Notes: a model not told the origin generated them from the sequence alone. 64,000 bases of DNA from G963664835 sp965220775 (GCA_965220775.1 OZ244845.1:186001-250000), one strand, 5' to 3'. Positions 33,077 to 40,974 are shown, counted from the first letter of the stretch. Numbers and translations are program-made.

Positions 33077-34907
33077 CGGCGCTCTCGGCGTACCAGCTTG
33101 CCTGCAGCCGGAACATGCGGGCGTATTCGCCATCTGCTCTGAGGAGTGAGTCGTGATCGCCTTCCTCTACTATCACGCCTTCACGAAGGACGACGATTCT
33201 GTCCGCCATTCTGGCCGAGCCGAGGCGGTGTGATACGAGGATGGCGGTCCTGCCGGCTGCCGCTCGGACAAATTGGTTGTAGACATCGGCCTCGGCGCGC
33301 GGATCCAGTGCGGCGGTGGGTTCGTCGAGCGCAATGATCTGGGCGTCGCGCAAGTAGGCTCGGGCAATGGCAAGGCGCTGCCACTGTCCAATCGACAACT
33401 CGACGCCACCCTCCCACTCCTTACCGAGCGGCGTAGTGTATTTGATTGGCAACGGGTCGATGAAACCATCGGCGCCGGCCCGTGCGGCCGCCGAGACGAT
33501 CCTGGGGTGAACAGCGACTCGTGGAGCGGCGTCCTCCGTAAGAAGCGGTGGGTCGGCGTAGGCGATGTTCTCGTAAGGGGTTGTTGGATATCGGGCGAAG
33601 TCCTGGAAAATCGCAGTCGCCCGCTGGCGCCATTCGACGGGATCAAGATCGGCGACGTCGACCCCATCAACGGTGATCCGGCCCTCGGTCGGCCGATAGA
33701 GTCCGACTAAGAGCCGGACAAGCGTAGTCTTGCCGGCCCCATTCTCACCCACGAGAGCTATGTGCTCGTTCGGTCGGATCGTAAGATCTATGCCGGAGAG
33801 CGCCGGCCTCTCGGTTCCCGGATATGTAAACCCAACGTCATCGAACTGGATGTCTTGACGGAACGGAGTAGGTAGACGTTTGGCGCCTCGATCGAGGGAG
33901 CGGCGCTCGGAGTCCAACGCGAGGAAGTCGCGCAAATGGGCAATTCTAGTCCATTCGCGGATCAGGCTGGCCGAGGACCATCCCAATGTGTTGGTTACAC
34001 TCTCGAATTGGCTCAGCCCGTAGATCAGGGCAACGAGTTGGCCTATGTTGATCTGACCGTTCGAGGCCAGGATCACAAGAGTAATGCCACTGATCACTAT
34101 CGCGGTTTGTGATACTGCTGCTTCTGTCAGATACTTGAAGGCGGTCTGGCGTCGGCCGCGGTCCATCTCGGCGACGTGGCGATCGAAGACACCACGCCAA
34201 AGCCCTATGAGGTGGCCGGCCAGGCCGAAGAGGCGCAACTCCGGGCCGGTCTCACGGCTGGAGAGGAGGCCGGACCAGTAGCCGGCCTCGCGCCTCAGGG
34301 GAGAGCCATGGTAATAAACCTGGGCGAACTTGGCGGCGGCTCGTCCTCGGAGGATGGAGACCACGACCGCGACAGCAACCAGAAACGCCGCTAGAAGCCA
34401 GTGGGCCCCAACGTAGAGAATAAACAGGCCGACCGCGCCTGAGAACGCCCCGATCACCCAAATCACACTCCGGAGATTCTCGGCTACGCTATCTCCGAGC
34501 GCTTGGCTACCTGTCTCAAGCTTCTGATAGTACGTAGGGCGCTCAAACGTCTCCAGGGGTACCGAGATCGCCTTTTCGAATAGCTGGCGACGTAATACCG
34601 GTTCGATCTGTTCCTGGACCAGCACGGCAACGTATCGCCTAGCCGCGCTTTCAAGACCGCGCATAGCGAAGGCTACGGCCAGCAACCCAAGCCAGGGCAA
34701 GACTGCCGTCAAGGGCTCTACCGCCGCGCCCGATCCCTCCACAACCGCATTCACCAGCCCGTTGATTGCCAATACCTGGAACGGTATCGCCAGGCCGAAG
34801 ATGACCCCCTGGGCGATCAGCAGGCCACTCGACAGGGGCGCGTGGGTGAACAGTACGCCGGCGACATAGGCGATCGCGCCCGCGCCGGCGCGCAAATTGA
34901 TGGTCAT
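33069..34907 (-). CDS. ABC exporter subunit A (TMD-NBD), unit 3
   Basis: Half-transporter of 612 residues, same architecture as the A subunits of units 1 and 2: Walker A GENGAGKTT, signature ELSIGQWQ, Walker B IIALDEPTAALD. It is the most diverged A copy in the membrane domain and in the linker before the ATPase (LDSERRSLDRGAKRLPTPFR). This unit is first in the transcriptional sense of the minus-strand array and has the best preserved terminator. Expression is presumably controlled by the leader at 35034-35108. Confidence 0.87.
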   Translation of the reverse strand: MTINLRAGAGAIAYVAGVLFTHAPLSSGLLIAQGVIFGLAIPFQVLAINGLVNAVVEGSGAAVEPLTAVLPWLGLLAVAFAMRGLESAARRYVAVLVQEQIEPVLRRQLFEKAISVPLETFERPTYYQKLETGSQALGDSVAENLRSVIWVIGAFSGAVGLFILYVGAHWLLAAFLVAVAVVVSILRGRAAAKFAQVYYHGSPLRREAGYWSGLLSSRETGPELRLFGLAGHLIGLWRGVFDRHVAEMDRGRRQTAFKYLTEAAVSQTAIVISGITLVILASNGQINIGQLVALIYGLSQFESVTNTLGWSSASLIREWTRIAHLRDFLALDSERRSLDRGAKRLPTPFRQDIQFDDVGFTYPGTERPALSGIDLTIRPNEHIALVGENGAGKTTLVRLLVGLYRPTEGRITVDGVDVADLDPVEWRQRATAIFQDFARYPTTPYENIAYADPPLLTEDAAPRVAVHPRIVSAAARAGADGFIDPLPIKYTTPLGKEWEGGVELSIGQWQRLAIARAYLRDAQIIALDEPTAALDPRAEADVYNQFVRAAAGRTAILVSHRLGSARMADRIVVLREGVIVEEGDHDSLLRADGEYARMFRLQASWYAESADG

Positions 34908-34983
34908 GACAAACTCAAAATATCCTCGATTAATAGGGAGCTAAGAAGCCACAAACGGAAGCGTCACGCTCATGGCTCTTAAA

Positions 34984-35014
34984 ATGAAAAATGGCCACTC
35001 CGGACGGAGCGGCC
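34984..35014 (-). terminator. Leader terminator (attenuator) of exporter unit 3
   Basis: GGCCGCUCC (35014-35006) pairs with GGAGUGGCC (35001-34993) around GUCC, followed by AUUUUUC in the minus-strand transcript. Identical in stem to unit 1. Confidence 0.75.
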
Positions 35015-35033
35015 TTCAGAAGTGGGGGACTCG

Positions 35034-35108
35034 CTAGAATCCCTTGTCTAAAGTCCTTGCATCCCGGAGGCGTGAGTAGCCGGCCACATCATTCTCTATT
35101 GGAATCAC
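35034..35108 (-). CDS. Leader peptide of exporter unit 3 (24 aa)
   Basis: GTG 35108 to TAG 35034; GGAGAGG lies about 9 bp upstream. The peptide reads MIPIENDVAGYSRLRDARTL and ends after DKGF. The first seven codons differ from unit 1 while VAGxSRLRDxRTLDKGF is kept, the pattern expected if the second half of the peptide or its RNA is functional. The anti-SD segment ACGCCTCCGG is kept, but the SD side matches over only five bases (CGGAG). Confidence 0.6.
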   Translation of the reverse strand: MIPIENDVAGYSRLRDARTLDKGF

Positions 35109-35168
35109 ACGCACAAACCTCTCCGTCTGAATGGCGTCACCTGCCGCCAGACACGATTGCCGGCGTTG

Positions 35169-35198
35169 ATACTACCGGTCGCGGGCGTTCGGTGTCAA
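35169..35198 (-). promoter_or_regulatory. Promoter of exporter unit 3
   Basis: TTGACA (35198-35193), 18 bp spacer, TAGTAT (35174-35169) on the minus strand. It abuts MITE copy C, which begins at 35215 upstream of it. Confidence 0.65.
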
Positions 35199-35467
35199 CG
35201 AGCGAGAGCCGTCAGTAACCTTTCAGATTTGGGTGTGTTTCTTTCATCCATGCCCGTGAACTGGGCCTGGGAAGTCACCATTCGGGACCTCAGTCGGCCG
35301 TCAAGGGGCGCTTTCCAATCTATCGGGGTCAAATCCACGGCCTGCTCGACCTCATCCCCCTGGCCCCCTTCTCCTGGCCAGAGGCTGTCTCACAAGTCCA
35401 AAGGGCAGCGATAAGCGCAATTCCGACCTTCGTATTTGGTCGATTTCATCAATAATGAACCGTTAAC

Positions 35468-36636
35468 TAGTGTCCTGTCTCTGAAGTTAGTTGCGCAAGT
35501 GAGCGGCGCTGTTGTACCCTTCAGCACAACTTCAACAGGAGAATGCTTATGCGCCTTGGCCGCCCAATCACGCCATTGAGTCTTTCCGAGGAGGAAAAGG
35601 AGACGTTGGAACAGTGGGTTCGCCGCCCGAAGACGGCCCAGGCGTTGGCGCAGCGAGCCCGAATCGTTCTGAGGTGCGCCGAAGGCAAGACGAACACCGA
35701 TGTGGCGGCAGAGTTGAATCTGTCGAAACCTACGGTGGGAAAGTGGCGGTCTCGGTTCTTGGAACGTCGCTTGGACGGTCTGGTGGACGAGCCACGATCT
35801 GGAGCGCCGCGCAGAATCACTGATGCTGAGGTGGAGAGAGTCGTGACACTGACATTGGAGACTACTCCGGCGGAGGCAACACACTGGAGCACGCGCTCAA
35901 TGGCCCGGCGCTCTGGGCTGAGTCGGAGCACCATCAGCCGCATATGGCGTGCCTTCGCGCTGCAGCCTCACCGCACCGAGACCTTCAAGCTGTCGGCGGA
36001 CCCGCTCTTTGTCGAGAAGGTTCGTGACATTGTGGGTCTCTACCTCGACCCGCCGGACAGGGCATTGGTCATGTGTGTCGACGAGAAGACTCAGATCCAG
36101 GCACTGGACCGCACGCGGCCGCTGTTGCCCATGCGCCCAGGCCAGGCGGAGAGGCGCACCCATGATTACGTTCGGCATGGCACTACCTCCCTGTTTGCCG
36201 CTCTCGACACCAGGACCGGCAAAGTGATTGGCCGGTGCCACAAGCGTCACCGCTCGGTCGAATTCCGTAAGTTCCTCGATACTATCGAGGCTTCTGTACC
36301 CAATGACCTTGATGTGCACCTGATCTTGGACAACTACGGCACACACAAGACTGCCCTCATACGGAGGTGGTTCGCCAAGAGACCGCGCTTCCAAGTACAC
36401 TTCACCCCCACCAGCGCTTCCTGGCTCAACTTGGTGGAGCGGTGGTTTGCCCTGCTTACCGAAAAGCAACTGCGTCGTGGAGCACACCAGAGCAGCCGTG
36501 AACTTGAAGCTGCCATCTACCATTATCTGGACGTCACCAACGAGAACCCCAAGCCGTTCGTATGGACCAAGACATCCGATCAGATACTGGCTAATGTAGC
36601 TCGCTTTTGTTACCGTACTTTAGAGACAGGACACTA
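35468..36636 (+). mobile_element. IS630-family insertion sequence
   Basis: The element is 1169 bp with ends TAGTGTCCTGTCTCTGAAG (left) and TAGTGTCCTGTCTCTAAAG (right, reversed), 18 of 19 matching, bounded by TA at both sides as expected for IS630/mariner targets. It is inserted in the small element described separately. Confidence 0.8.
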
Positions 36637-36637
36637 G
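35549..36637 (+). CDS. IS630-family transposase
   Basis: Transposase of 362 residues. The N-terminal helix-turn-helix domains (TNTDVAAELNLSKPTVGKWR; STRSMARRSGLSRSTISRIW) are followed by a DDE_3 catalytic domain with MCVDEKTQ (Asp), LILDNYGTHK (Asp) and WLNLVERWF (Glu). The ATG at 35549 has CAGGAG 8 bp upstream. The stop codon TAG is formed by the terminal TA plus the first flanking base. No frameshift is present, so the element may be active. Confidence 0.87.
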   Translation: MRLGRPITPLSLSEEEKETLEQWVRRPKTAQALAQRARIVLRCAEGKTNTDVAAELNLSKPTVGKWRSRFLERRLDGLVDEPRSGAPRRITDAEVERVVTLTLETTPAEATHWSTRSMARRSGLSRSTISRIWRAFALQPHRTETFKLSADPLFVEKVRDIVGLYLDPPDRALVMCVDEKTQIQALDRTRPLLPMRPGQAERRTHDYVRHGTTSLFAALDTRTGKVIGRCHKRHRSVEFRKFLDTIEASVPNDLDVHLILDNYGTHKTALIRRWFAKRPRFQVHFTPTSASWLNLVERWFALLTEKQLRRGAHQSSRELEAAIYHYLDVTNENPKPFVWTKTSDQILANVARFCYRTLETGH

Positions 36638-36977
36638 GTCATGATGAGAAGGTCCCGCCGTATTTCGTACCTCACACAGAGTTATGAGACGAACTCTGGC
36701 CAGGAGAAGGGGGAACTTTGTTGTGGGGGACACCCCCACATCCCCCGGCAAGGGCTTCGCCCTTGCAACCCTTTTCTGACCTTTGCCGATCAGACTACCT
36801 CGGCTGTGGTAGACCCTCATAGGTGCGATCCGCCTAGGCGGACGCCCATGCGGAGCGGGTACCCCTAAATCTGAACACTTACAGCAGTCAGTGCTGCGCT
36901 GTTCCTCCGGCCATCCGAGCCGGCTTGATCGGCAATGACGTTTCCGCTGCAACATTCGCGCTTGACCCATTCCGCAT

Positions 36978-37379
36978 CTATAGAGAAGCAACTTCTACGG
37001 CCCCAACATCGGTGAGTGCGAAGTCCCTGCCCTTGAACAGAAGGGGTTCGCCGGTTGATTCCGACAGCGCGTAGGCGAAGCAGTCGCCGAAGTTGAGTCC
37101 TGCCGGGTGGTTGCCTTTTCCGAATCGCCGCCAAGCACGACGCGCGGCCTGTGCTTGGTCAAAGGTGACCGGGGCCAGCTCGATAGCCGCTTCTTCTAGG
37201 AAGGCGTCAAGCTCCTGCCCGGCTGCGGCACCACTGCGGCTCTCAAGGACGATGGCTGCCTCCAGGAAATTGACGACCGAAATGAGGCAGCGCGGAGCTT
37301 CCGCGATCGCCTCGTCGTAGCGCTCTGCTCCGCTTTCGCCCAATAGGATTGCCATGACCGCCGACGTATCGACGATCAT
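36978..37379 (-). CDS. vapC: VapC-type ribonuclease toxin (PIN domain)
   Basis: PIN-domain toxin of 133 residues. The acidic active-site residues are in MIVDTSAVMAILLGE (Asp 4), SVVNFLEAAIVLE (Glu about 41) and LNFGDCFAYALSE (Asp about 99), with the final LLFKGRDFALTDV. Such toxins cut tRNA or rRNA. The start overlaps the vapB stop by 4 bp. This subtype (MIVDTSAVMAIL, GDCFAYALA) is usually paired with a small 'type II antitoxin VapB/Rv0623-like' protein, as here. Confidence 0.88.
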   Translation of the reverse strand: MIVDTSAVMAILLGESGAERYDEAIAEAPRCLISVVNFLEAAIVLESRSGAAAGQELDAFLEEAAIELAPVTFDQAQAARRAWRRFGKGNHPAGLNFGDCFAYALSESTGEPLLFKGRDFALTDVGAVEVASL

Positions 37380-37633
37380 TTGGGCAGCCCCCGATCGTCG
37401 TAGAGCAAGTCGCCGTGATCGACCGGCGGTCCTCCCTCGCTCAGCAGCTTGGCACAGCGTTCCGCAATGGCCCGCATTTTCCGGAGACGGGCATTAGCGC
37501 CGCGCTGGCGCCTTTCGCGCTCCAAGCGCTCTTTGAGCGCGACCGTGATCGCGCCGGTCATGGTATCGCCGGTAAGGCGTGCCAGCTCACCGGCCAGCCG
37601 ACAGGTCTCTTCGTTCTTGATGTTAAGGCTCAC
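37376..37633 (-). CDS. vapB: VapB-type antitoxin (Rv0623-like transcription factor)
   Basis: Antitoxin of 85 residues. From GTG 37633 it reads MSLNIKNEETCRLAGELARL and continues GDTMTGAITVALKERLERE, the family's ribbon-helix-helix; the C-terminal GDLLYDDRGLPK would wrap the toxin. The GTG is chosen because AAAGGAG lies 5 bp upstream and because homologues start at this point. A longer frame reaching 37729 has no SD. It is followed by vapC. Confidence 0.85.
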   Translation of the reverse strand: MSLNIKNEETCRLAGELARLTGDTMTGAITVALKERLERERRQRGANARLRKMRAIAERCAKLLSEGGPPVDHGDLLYDDRGLPK

Positions 37634-37646
37634 CGATACTCCTTTA

Positions 37647-37661
37647 GGGTAGAACTTACCC
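37647..37661 (-). promoter_or_regulatory. Possible vapBC operator
   Basis: GGGTA-GAACT-TACCC is a short palindrome 13 bp upstream of the vapB start. GGTAGA/TCTACC (37648-37653 and 37668-37673) overlaps it. Position fits autoregulation; the evidence is only the symmetry. Confidence 0.3.
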
Positions 37662-37794
37662 GGTGCGTCTACCTTACACCGTCCCTCCACCGTGTGCAAC
37701 GTCGGGGGCTCATCCGGATACCGAGCCAAGGCAATCGCATCTTGATTCTCGGACCCGCGTAACGCCGACGGTGCACGTCTGCGCGAGCCTGCCT

Positions 37795-37875
37795 CACGGC
37801 GACGATGCGGATGCCTGGTTGGTAGATATCCCTAAGTGGCTGGTGGCTGTGGATGCGCCGGCCGGATGGCACGGT
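37795..37875 (-). pseudogene. Duplicated tail fragment of the adjacent ABC ATPase gene
   Basis: The minus strand encodes VPSGRRIHSHQPLRDIYQPG, against LPSGRRIHSHQPGRDIYEPG near the C-terminus of the ATPase gene at 38264. A 34-base segment is identical (37838-37871 and 38376-38409). No other part of the ATPase gene is present, so this is a displaced copy of its 3' end, separated from the original by the XRE gene. Confidence 0.6.
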
Positions 37876-37881
37876 GGTCAC

Positions 37882-38208
37882 CTACGCACTTACAGTAAGC
37901 CGGCCCTGCCGCTGAGAGCGGGGCTCTCGAATGACGATTTCCACGTCACGGCCAAGTGCCGTCAACAGGCGCATGAGTCGCTCGACGGAATACTCCCGAA
38001 AATTTCCTCGTAGCAGGCGCGATATGTCAGGTTGGGACAATCCAAGCAATTTCGCCGCCTCGACCTGCTTGAGCCGGCGTTGGCGAATGATCTTGTCAAT
38101 GCGGGTGACAAGCTCGGCCTTTAACAGCTGAGTTTCGGCATCTGGACGTCCGAGGTCCATAAATGGGTTGCCGCTGCCGCATTCTACGTTCACTTCCTCA
38201 ATATACAC
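37882..38208 (-). CDS. XRE-family regulator, HigA-like orphan antitoxin
   Basis: DNA-binding protein of about 108 residues. The core ECGSGNPFMDLGRPDAETQL, helix-turn-helix LKQVEAAKLLGLSQPDISRL and EYSVERLMRLLTALGRDVEI is that of XRE proteins paired with phage Gp49-like HigB toxins. No toxin gene is adjacent. The start is uncertain: GTG 38208 gives the family's usual length, and GTG 38193 is an alternative. The gene lies between two copies of the tail of the ABC ATPase gene, which suggests that it arrived by insertion. Confidence 0.75.
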   Translation of the reverse strand: MYIEEVNVECGSGNPFMDLGRPDAETQLLKAELVTRIDKIIRQRRLKQVEAAKLLGLSQPDISRLLRGNFREYSVERLMRLLTALGRDVEIVIREPRSQRQGRLTVSA

Positions 38209-38263
38209 CAATGCGGCCACCACTCTGGGTAAAGGTCGTGGGAATCGGGCCTTTTGTGGAAGG

Positions 38264-39325
38264 CTAGAAGGGAGTCGCTGTGGAACTGAGGCTTTTGTGG
38301 CCGGGAAAGGTGACGACCTCGGTCGTCTGCACAGAAACGTCGACGCGGGTGCCCGGTTCGTAGATATCTCTGCCCGGCTGGTGGCTGTGGATGCGCCGGC
38401 CGGATGGCAACTGAACGCAGTAGAGATTCTCACCGCCTCGGAAGCGACGCAGTATTATCTGCCCGATGCCATTGGCACGCGGCGTAATAACGACGTCGTC
38501 TGGGCGGATCAACACGTCGAGTTCCGCGCCGCCGTTCAGGTTGTTGGCCGTCAGAGGACCTATCTCGGTGTTGATGGTGGAATCCACCACTTTGCCGGGC
38601 AGAAAATCGGCTTGGCCGACAAAAGCGGCGATGAAACGGTTAGCCGGGTGATGGAAGAGTTGCTCCGGCGCGGCTACCTGCTCGATCTTACCTTGGCGCA
38701 TTATCGCCACGTCATCCGCCAAGGCGAAGGCCTCTTCCTGGTCGTGGGTGACGAAAACCGCAGTTTCGTTGGCCTCGCGAAGGATCGACTTGACCTCTTC
38801 ACGAACCGACACGCGCATCGACGGATCGAGGTTGCTGAAGGGCTCATCGAGCAGAATAACCGCCGGCTTGGGCGCAAGCGCACGGGCCAGCGCGATCCGC
38901 TGCTGCTGTCCGCCGGACAGCTGATGGGGCATCCTGCCTCCCAAGTCGACGAGGCCAACAAGCTCCAGGACTTCGTCTACCCGCGCTTTGCGGTCCCGCT
39001 TCTTGGGCAGCCCATAGGCAATATTCTGAGCGACTGTGAGATGGGGGAAGAGGGCATAGTGTTGGAAGACCATCCCGACGCGCCGGCGCTCGGGTGGAAC
39101 GAACAGACCCGGAGCCACCATCTGCTTTCCGCCGATCTCGACCGTGCCCGCGTAAGGCGATTCGAATCCAGCGATCAGCCGCAGGAGGGTCGTCTTGCCG
39201 GCGCCGCTTGGACCAAGCAGGGCCAGGAACTTGCCCCGGTCCAGCGAAAGATCCACGCCTCTCACCGCGACGGAAGCACCGAATCGCTGGGTGAGGCCAG
39301 AGCAACGAATGGCGGGAGTGCTCAA
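38264..39325 (-). CDS. ABC importer ATP-binding protein (FbpC/PotA-like)
   Basis: ATPase of 353 residues for the importer encoded with it. Walker A is LLGPSGAGKTTLLR, the signature is LSGGQQQRIALARAL, Walker B is ILLDEPFSNLD and the switch is FVTHDQEEAF, followed by a C-terminal TOBE-type domain (VLIRPDDVVITPRANG...). The VFQHYALFPHL block and this C-terminal domain fit iron(III), thiamine or polyamine importers. The start is TTG 39325, overlapping the permease stop as TTGA, with GGAG upstream. It is the last gene of a substrate-binding protein, permease, ATPase operon. Part of its 3' end is duplicated beyond the XRE gene. Confidence 0.88.
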   Translation of the reverse strand: MSTPAIRCSGLTQRFGASVAVRGVDLSLDRGKFLALLGPSGAGKTTLLRLIAGFESPYAGTVEIGGKQMVAPGLFVPPERRRVGMVFQHYALFPHLTVAQNIAYGLPKKRDRKARVDEVLELVGLVDLGGRMPHQLSGGQQQRIALARALAPKPAVILLDEPFSNLDPSMRVSVREEVKSILREANETAVFVTHDQEEAFALADDVAIMRQGKIEQVAAPEQLFHHPANRFIAAFVGQADFLPGKVVDSTINTEIGPLTANNLNGGAELDVLIRPDDVVITPRANGIGQIILRRFRGGENLYCVQLPSGRRIHSHQPGRDIYEPGTRVDVSVQTTEVVTFPGHKSLSSTATPF

Positions 39326-40974
39326 GATACCGCTCTCCGCTCGTGGACGCGCAAGAATGCCATTGGAAAGGCCGCGACCAAGATCAATATTAACGCGGGA
39401 ATGGCTGCTTGCGCAAAGAATCCTTCGGAAGCATAGGACCACGTGCTAGTGGACAGGGTTTTGAAGCCGATTGGGCTGAGTAGCAGAGTCGCCGGCAACT
39501 CCTTCATCGTGGTCAGAAAGACCAACGCGGCACCGTAGGCAATGCCAGGCCGGATCAGAGGCACAGTCACCGTTGCCATGACTCGTAATGGGGTCCGGCC
39601 AAGACTGCGGCCGGCCTCTTCCAACTCAGGACCTACTGTCAGCAACGAGGCTCGAATCGCGCCGACCGCCTGTGGCAAAAACCGCACCATGTAAGCGAAT
39701 ATTAGCAACGCGATGGTCTGGTAAACAGGCGTCGCAAAATTGGCGCCGAAGAACACCAGCGACAAGGCGATCACGATTCCCGGGAGTGCGTACGCCGAGT
39801 ATATTATGCGCTCGATTATGCCCCCGACGACCCCTCGATATCTTACTAGCAGGATGCCAACCGGCACCGCCGCCAGCACGGATACAGCCGCGCCAAGACC
39901 AGAAGCATAAAGAGAATTTAGTGCAAAGGTCAAGGGTTCGCGTAGATCGACGCCGAGAGTCACGCTGCGCATGGCCCAGTAGAGCAACACTAGAATAGGC
40001 ATCACCAGAGAGATTGTCGCCACGCCACCGCAGAAGAGGATGGCCGGCCAGCGCCACCTTCGAAGACTGACCGTCGCCGGTGGCTGAACGAGGCCGGAGC
40101 CGATGCCTGCCCGGTAGTAGCTGGCGCGGCCGCGACTGCGAATCTCGATTAAGAGAATCAAGAGGGTGACAAGGACTAGGATCAGAGCAAACGCGCTAGC
40201 CAGGGTGCGATCGAACGATGACTGATACTGTACATAGATCACACGGGTAAACGAGTCGAACTGAAGGAGGGAAACCACGCCGAAATCGCTGAGGACGTAG
40301 AGGGCGACCAGCAGCCCGCCTGCGGAGATGGACGGCCGCAACTGGGGCAAAGTTACTTTCCGGAATGTCCGCCAGCTACTGAGACCCAGGCTACGCGAGG
40401 TCTCCTCCAGGGCCGGATCTAGCATCTGGAGGCCGGCCTGAACGCTAAGCAACACGTATGGGAAGGTAAATAGAATCAGTGCGAGGGCTGCTCCGGGAAA
40501 ACCGTAGATCTCCGGTAAACGCTGGATTCCGAATGGTTCAGCGAGCGCTTGTTGGAGGATTCCACGCGGGCCCAGAGCGGCGATGATGACGAAACCGCCG
40601 ACGTATGACGGAATGACCAAGGGCAAGCTGACGACTACGGACCAAATTCGGCGTCCCGGTAGGTCGGTTCTCACGGTTAGCCAGGCCAATGGTAGCGCTA
40701 TCAAAACAGTACCGGCTGTAACCGTCGCCGCGAGAGCGAATGTCTGAAAGGCCAATTGCAGAGTGCGCGGGCGCAAGAGCAGGTCAATGGCTTCTTGATC
40801 TGCCGTGGACGTTCGTACCAAGAGGTAGCCGAGCGGCAGGAGCATCGCTAGCGCGATGATGAGCGCCGGGCCCAGGATGACAAGTGGTGGTCTTGGGCCG
40901 GGGGCTCCCCTAGCCTCTGTGGGTAAAGAGAAACCGAATGCCCGGCGTATGCGCCTTATGTCAACTGATGACAA
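39322..40974 (-). CDS. ABC importer permease, double domain (FbpB-like)
   Basis: Inner-membrane permease of 550 residues made of two fused binding-protein-dependent transport domains, each with about six helices. The cytoplasmic EAA loops are at about residues 185-205 (LEETSRSLGLSSWRTFRKVTL) and 455-475 (LEEAGRSLGRTPLRVMATVT). Fused permeases of this type belong to the iron(III)/FbpB family. The start is TTG 40974 (MSSVDIRR). A 274 bp spacer with a strong hairpin separates it from the gene of the binding protein upstream. Confidence 0.88.
   Translation of the reverse strand: MSSVDIRRIRRAFGFSLPTEARGAPGPRPPLVILGPALIIALAMLLPLGYLLVRTSTADQEAIDLLLRPRTLQLAFQTFALAATVTAGTVLIALPLAWLTVRTDLPGRRIWSVVVSLPLVIPSYVGGFVIIAALGPRGILQQALAEPFGIQRLPEIYGFPGAALALILFTFPYVLLSVQAGLQMLDPALEETSRSLGLSSWRTFRKVTLPQLRPSISAGGLLVALYVLSDFGVVSLLQFDSFTRVIYVQYQSSFDRTLASAFALILVLVTLLILLIEIRSRGRASYYRAGIGSGLVQPPATVSLRRWRWPAILFCGGVATISLVMPILVLLYWAMRSVTLGVDLREPLTFALNSLYASGLGAAVSVLAAVPVGILLVRYRGVVGGIIERIIYSAYALPGIVIALSLVFFGANFATPVYQTIALLIFAYMVRFLPQAVGAIRASLLTVGPELEEAGRSLGRTPLRVMATVTVPLIRPGIAYGAALVFLTTMKELPATLLLSPIGFKTLSTSTWSYASEGFFAQAAIPALILILVAAFPMAFLRVHERRAVS

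Larger units (their letters stand above)
35382..36695. mobile_element. Small inverted-repeat element inside MITE copy C
   Basis: After removing the IS630-type element, about 145 bp remain with ends AGGCTGTCTCACAAGT and (reverse complement of right end) AGTTCGTCTCATAACT, 11 of 16 matching. It is flanked by the 8 bp duplication CTGGCCAG (35374-35381 and 36696-36703). It codes for nothing, so it is a second MITE-like element or a deletion derivative of a larger insertion sequence. Confidence 0.6.
35215..36882. mobile_element. MITE copy C, split by nested insertions
   Basis: Left part 35215-35381 begins GTAACCTTTCAGATTTGGG. Right part 36704-36882 ends CCCCTAAATCTGAACACTTAC. Without the inserted 1.3 kb the copy would be about 346 bp. 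The variable hairpin is AAGGGCttcGCCCTT. Insertion occurred in its TCCTGGCCAGGAG palindrome, where CTGGCCAG is duplicated. Confidence 0.7.

Noticed and set aside
38168..39436. 422-codon plus-strand frame opposite the ABC ATPase gene
   Set aside because: Shadow frame of the ATPase, whose Walker motifs are intact on the minus strand.
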